A DNA stretch of 64,000 nucleotides from Parerythrobacter lacustris (lineage in GTDB: Bacteria > Pseudomonadota > Alphaproteobacteria > Sphingomonadales > Sphingomonadaceae): NCBI RefSeq assembly GCF_024626475.1, contig NZ_JANKHH010000007.1, forward strand, positions 62,001 through 126,000, written 5' to 3'. Below the pieces are notes generated by a model that did no database searches, was not told where the DNA came from, and worked only from the letters and a program-made list of their open reading frames with translations. The position numbers and the translations under genes were made by a program. Below, one piece after another: positions 61,494 through 64,000 of the stretch (within the stretch, counting starts at the first letter, position 1; the number at the start of each line of letters is the position of its first letter).

Positions 61494-61761
61494 GGTCAGG
61501 ACCTATTAGTCGCGCAGAGCGTGGTTTGAAGCAATTGGCCCCGTAGCGAGGGGCGGGAGCGCAGGAAATGCGGCGCATTTTCAAGCTTCTGCGACGCTGC
61601 AACGTGGCCAATTGGTCAAATCCCGCAGGGACGTCAAAATGACTTCGATCTCGATCACAACTGCCCTTGGAAAGGCAACCAGCCTTCCCGGCGGGCAGCT
61701 CCGCCCGATATCATCGTCATTTTCACGCCACGCCTGCGCGACTAATAGGTCCTGACCCTAG
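61490..61761. mobile_element. MITE-like element with 28-base inverted termini
   Basis: Perfect inverted repeats at 61490-61517 and 61734-61761 (28 of 28), counting the CTAG at each end. Excluding a duplicated TA, the element is 266 bases (61493-61758) beginning GGGTCAGGACC. It contains no ORF of note and has a second inverted pair, CAATTGGCC at 61532-61540 and GGCCAATTG at 61606-61614. A TA target duplication inside CTAG fits derivatives of IS630/Tc1 or of the IS5 IS427 group; the parent cannot be told. It supplies the stop codons of both flanking convergent genes. Confidence 0.85.
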
Positions 61762-63038
61762 CGCTTGAGCGGGAAAAGCTTGCCGTAGGTCAGACAGCGC
61801 CACAGCCATTCGAGTGGCCCGAAGCGGAAGCGTTCGAGCCAGGGCTTCGACCACAGCAGCATCAGCACCCAGGTGGCAACGACGACAATGTAGAGCTGCG
61901 GCCTGTCGAGTTCGCCGAAGAGCCCACCGGCAAAGCCGTGGAACACCAGCAGCATCACGATCGACGTCCCGAGATAGTTCGAGAACGCAGCGCGCCCGGC
62001 CGCCTTGATGCGCTGGCCCAACCACCCATTCGCCGAGGCGCCCAGCAGCGCCAGCAACGCGGCGAGGCCGAGGATCATCGGCAGGCGCGGCAGCGGGGAA
62101 AGCCCCATGAAGGCCGCGAGGCTGCCGTAGTAGCTCGGCCCGGTCGACGCGCCCCACAAGGCAATCGGCACGGTTAGCACAACGCCTGCGACGATCCCGA
62201 TCCAGCCCCATCGCATCTGTTTCGCGCGATCGAACCCGCCGTTGAACAGCCCCATGCGGTAGAGCGCCATGCCGATCAGGATCAGCGGGATCGTCTCGAA
62301 CATCCACAGCATCACGAACACGAAGGGCTCGGTGCCATGCTCGGTAAAATTGTGCGCCACGAAGTCGCCGTAACGACCTTCGCCGATGATCGCGGCTTCG
62401 GCCACACCGTCGGCAATATCGTCCGCCTTGCCGGCTTCCAGTTCTGTCACGCTGTCGGCGAACATCGGGTTTTCGCTCAGGCTGCTCTCGGCGAACAGAT
62501 AGGGCGTCGCCATCAGCAGCGCGTAGAGGAAACAGCCCGCGACATAGCCGACGATGCCGAGGATCAGCTGGTTCTTGGCGGCCATCCTGACAAACAGCAG
62601 TGCGACAAAGCCGCACAGCGCATAGTTCACCAGGATATCGCCGCGCCAGATGAAAAAGAAGTGCACCAGCCCGAACAACAGCAGCCAGAACAGCCGCCGC
62701 GCCTGCAGTCCGATGCCCGAACCGCGTTCCCACGCCTTGGCGAGGAAGAGATACATCCCCGCGCCGAACAGCAGCGTGAACAGCCCGCGCATCTTGCCGT
62801 CGATCAGCACGAACTGGACGATCCACATCCAGTTGCCCTGGTCGTTGGCGGGGACAAGAAAGGCGTCGGGGTACATATAGGCCTGCATCGGCTGACCGAA
62901 GGCGACGATGTTGGCCCACAGGATGCCCATCACCGCGATGCCGCGGATGAAATCGAGGCTGTCGATGCGGTTGGCCTTGTCGACCGGCGCATCGATGCCG
63001 CCGGATGCTTCAACGGTGCTTGTCTGTTCGTCGCTCAC
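61758..63038 (-). CDS. DUF418 membrane protein
   Basis: 426 residues with about ten membrane helices. It begins with the family signature RIDSLDFIRGIAVMGILWANIVAFG and contains FTLLFGAGMYLFL. The C-terminal DUF418 region has KAAGRAAFSNYLGTSIVMLLVFHGFAGGLFG and FRFGPLEWLWRCLTYGKLFPLKR. The role is unknown; acyl- or sugar-transfer has been suggested for the wider family. The start is GTG 63038 behind a GGGGGGA tract. The stop codon lies in the right terminus of the MITE. Confidence 0.9.
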   Translation of the reverse strand: MSDEQTSTVEASGGIDAPVDKANRIDSLDFIRGIAVMGILWANIVAFGQPMQAYMYPDAFLVPANDQGNWMWIVQFVLIDGKMRGLFTLLFGAGMYLFLAKAWERGSGIGLQARRLFWLLLFGLVHFFFIWRGDILVNYALCGFVALLFVRMAAKNQLILGIVGYVAGCFLYALLMATPYLFAESSLSENPMFADSVTELEAGKADDIADGVAEAAIIGEGRYGDFVAHNFTEHGTEPFVFVMLWMFETIPLILIGMALYRMGLFNGGFDRAKQMRWGWIGIVAGVVLTVPIALWGASTGPSYYGSLAAFMGLSPLPRLPMILGLAALLALLGASANGWLGQRIKAAGRAAFSNYLGTSIVMLLVFHGFAGGLFGELDRPQLYIVVVATWVLMLLWSKPWLERFRFGPLEWLWRCLTYGKLFPLKR

Positions 63039-63144
63039 TGCATCCCCCCTCGAATGACGCCGCGCTTATCGCAGCGAGGCAGGGGAATGACCAGCCGCGT
63101 TGGCTCGCCGCAGCGGATTTTCTACGAACGGTTTGCGCCGCCGC

Positions 63145-64000
63145 TCAACGTGTCACGAGACAGGCCTGTCCGCTGCTCTTGAGGCTGTTGCAGGCACTTT
63201 GCGCCGCGCCCTGCGAGGCAAATCCGCCCGCCTGAAGCCGCACGACATTGCCCGCCGGAACGACGAATTTGCTCTTCCCGGCGAGGGCCGGATTGCCCGC
63301 GACCCGTGTCCACAGCTTGTCTGCATTCGCCCGCACCGAGAACGCTCCGAGCTGCACGCGCCAAGGGCCATCGCCGGAGGTTTGTGCGGCTTGTTGAACG
63401 ACAGGTTGTGCAGCCGATTGTGCTGTCACCTGTGGTGCGGGTGGGCGGGGCATCGGACCCGGACGGGTCCTGGGCGGGTCCGCCGCGTCGGCCTGCGCGG
63501 TACGCACCGGTGCAGGCGCTGCCGATTGGGCGAAGTCCGCTCCGGCAGCGGCGGGATCTTCGGTCCCGGTCACACGCATCGCTTCCTCGATCGCGGCGCG
63601 CGCGGCGGCGACGGAGGGTGGAACCACTGCCGAAGGGATCGGTTCGGGCAGGGCGCGCGGGGGAATTGCACTGGTAGTGGGGGAGGGCGAGGGTCGCTGC
63701 GCCAAAGGCTCCCCGATCGCAAGATCGACTGCCGCCATCTGCTGCGCACGGCGCGTATCGGCGTCCCGCCTCATTCCCTGTGCCAGCAGCTGCGCCTGCT
63801 GGCGTTGTTCGAGCGGAATGAAATCGTCCATCTGCGCCAGTGCAGCGGGCGCCTGCTCGAGGCCGCTGGCATTGGCGAGCGTCAGAAGGGCGTAAGCGCG
63901 CACCCAGTCTTTCTCGACCAGCTCGCCATTGAAATGCGCGATGCCAAGCAGATACTGCGCGCGTGGATCGCCCCGGTCCGCCGCCCCTTTGACATAGGGC
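63145..64000 (-). CDS. Sel1-repeat / SPOR-domain protein, 5' end missing
   Basis: The frame is open to the window edge, so at least 284 residues are present and the start lies beyond 64000. Upstream residues form a Sel1/TPR repeat (GAADRGDPRAQYLLGIAHFNGELVEKDWVRAYALLTLANASG). A Pro/Ala-rich linker follows, and the C-terminal 75 residues are a SPOR domain (GPWRVQLGAFSVRANADKLWTRV, VVRLQAGGFASQGAAQSACNSLKSSGQACLV). SPOR domains bind denuded glycan at the division septum. The N-terminal part is not visible, so total repeats and any signal peptide are unknown. Confidence 0.85.
   Translation of the reverse strand, partial: PYVKGAADRGDPRAQYLLGIAHFNGELVEKDWVRAYALLTLANASGLEQAPAALAQMDDFIPLEQRQQAQLLAQGMRRDADTRRAQQMAAVDLAIGEPLAQRPSPSPTTSAIPPRALPEPIPSAVVPPSVAAARAAIEEAMRVTGTEDPAAAGADFAQSAAPAPVRTAQADAADPPRTRPGPMPRPPAPQVTAQSAAQPVVQQAAQTSGDGPWRVQLGAFSVRANADKLWTRVAGNPALAGKSKFVVPAGNVVRLQAGGFASQGAAQSACNSLKSSGQACLVTR

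Noticed and set aside
61490-61761. A gene within the MITE
   Set aside because: No frame longer than about 60 codons with a start and plausible composition exists inside it.

Overview
The window is a high-GC bacterial chromosome segment. Gene content points to an alphaproteobacterium of the order Sphingomonadales, most likely Erythrobacteraceae (Erythrobacter/Qipengyuania-like). The pointers are an RcdA/DUF1465 protein, a complete Entner-Doudoroff block, a GAF-type nitrogen PTS enzyme I, two TonB-dependent receptors, paired DUF465 proteins and a compact chromosomal virB cluster. This assignment is an inference from gene families, not a database match. Coding density is high, many neighbouring genes overlap by ATGA, GTGA or TGATG, and two convergent pairs end on the same TGATCA hexamer.

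Layout. 1-13.4 kb is housekeeping: a methyltransferase tail, lipB, a CitE-like lyase, an Old Yellow Enzyme, an EamA exporter, a DUF2254 protein, a small DUF4160/DUF2442-HTH toxin-antitoxin-like module with a readable promoter, nadA, a DUF4230 protein, an MBL hydrolase, glpK and rcdA. 13.5-20.4 kb holds a structured non-coding stretch, two divergent DUF465 genes, ptsP, a RodZ-like protein, a CpoB-like protein, tilS (with no ATG or GTG start) and an L,D-transpeptidase. 20.6-28.7 kb is the central carbon block zwf, edd, glk, eda and a divergent PEP carboxylase, all on the minus strand, with edd flanked by two elements made of nested inverted oligonucleotide repeats. 28.9-31.5 kb holds a large lipoprotein of unknown function in visibly less GC-rich DNA, followed by a tiny ORF. 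31.5-38.6 kb holds a transglutaminase, a beta-propeller phytase translationally coupled to a TonB receptor, YjbQ and a HEAT-repeat protein. 38.8-46.1 kb holds rimO, then a minus-strand run serS, AIM24-like, surE, nlpD-like and K+ channel, then two small plus-strand ORFs separated by a textbook terminator.

46.1-57.1 kb pairs a second TonB receptor with a divergent TetR regulator over a palindromic operator, followed by a tightly packed type IV secretion cluster (virB3-B4-B6-B8-B9-B10-B11-B2). The cluster lacks virB1, virB5, virB7, virD4 and any relaxase, and ends beside a tRNA-Val. 57.2-64 kb holds sppA, pyrB, a catalytically dead-looking dihydroorotase (PyrC'), a 266-bp MITE-like insertion sitting exactly on the stop codons of two convergent genes, a DUF418 membrane protein and a SPOR/Sel1-repeat protein that runs off the end.

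The best candidates for something under-described are the stripped-down virB cluster, the 802-residue lipoprotein locus, the DUF4160/DUF2442-HTH module, the MITE and the two repeat elements around edd. No CRISPR array, rRNA, prophage or intact transposase gene was found.
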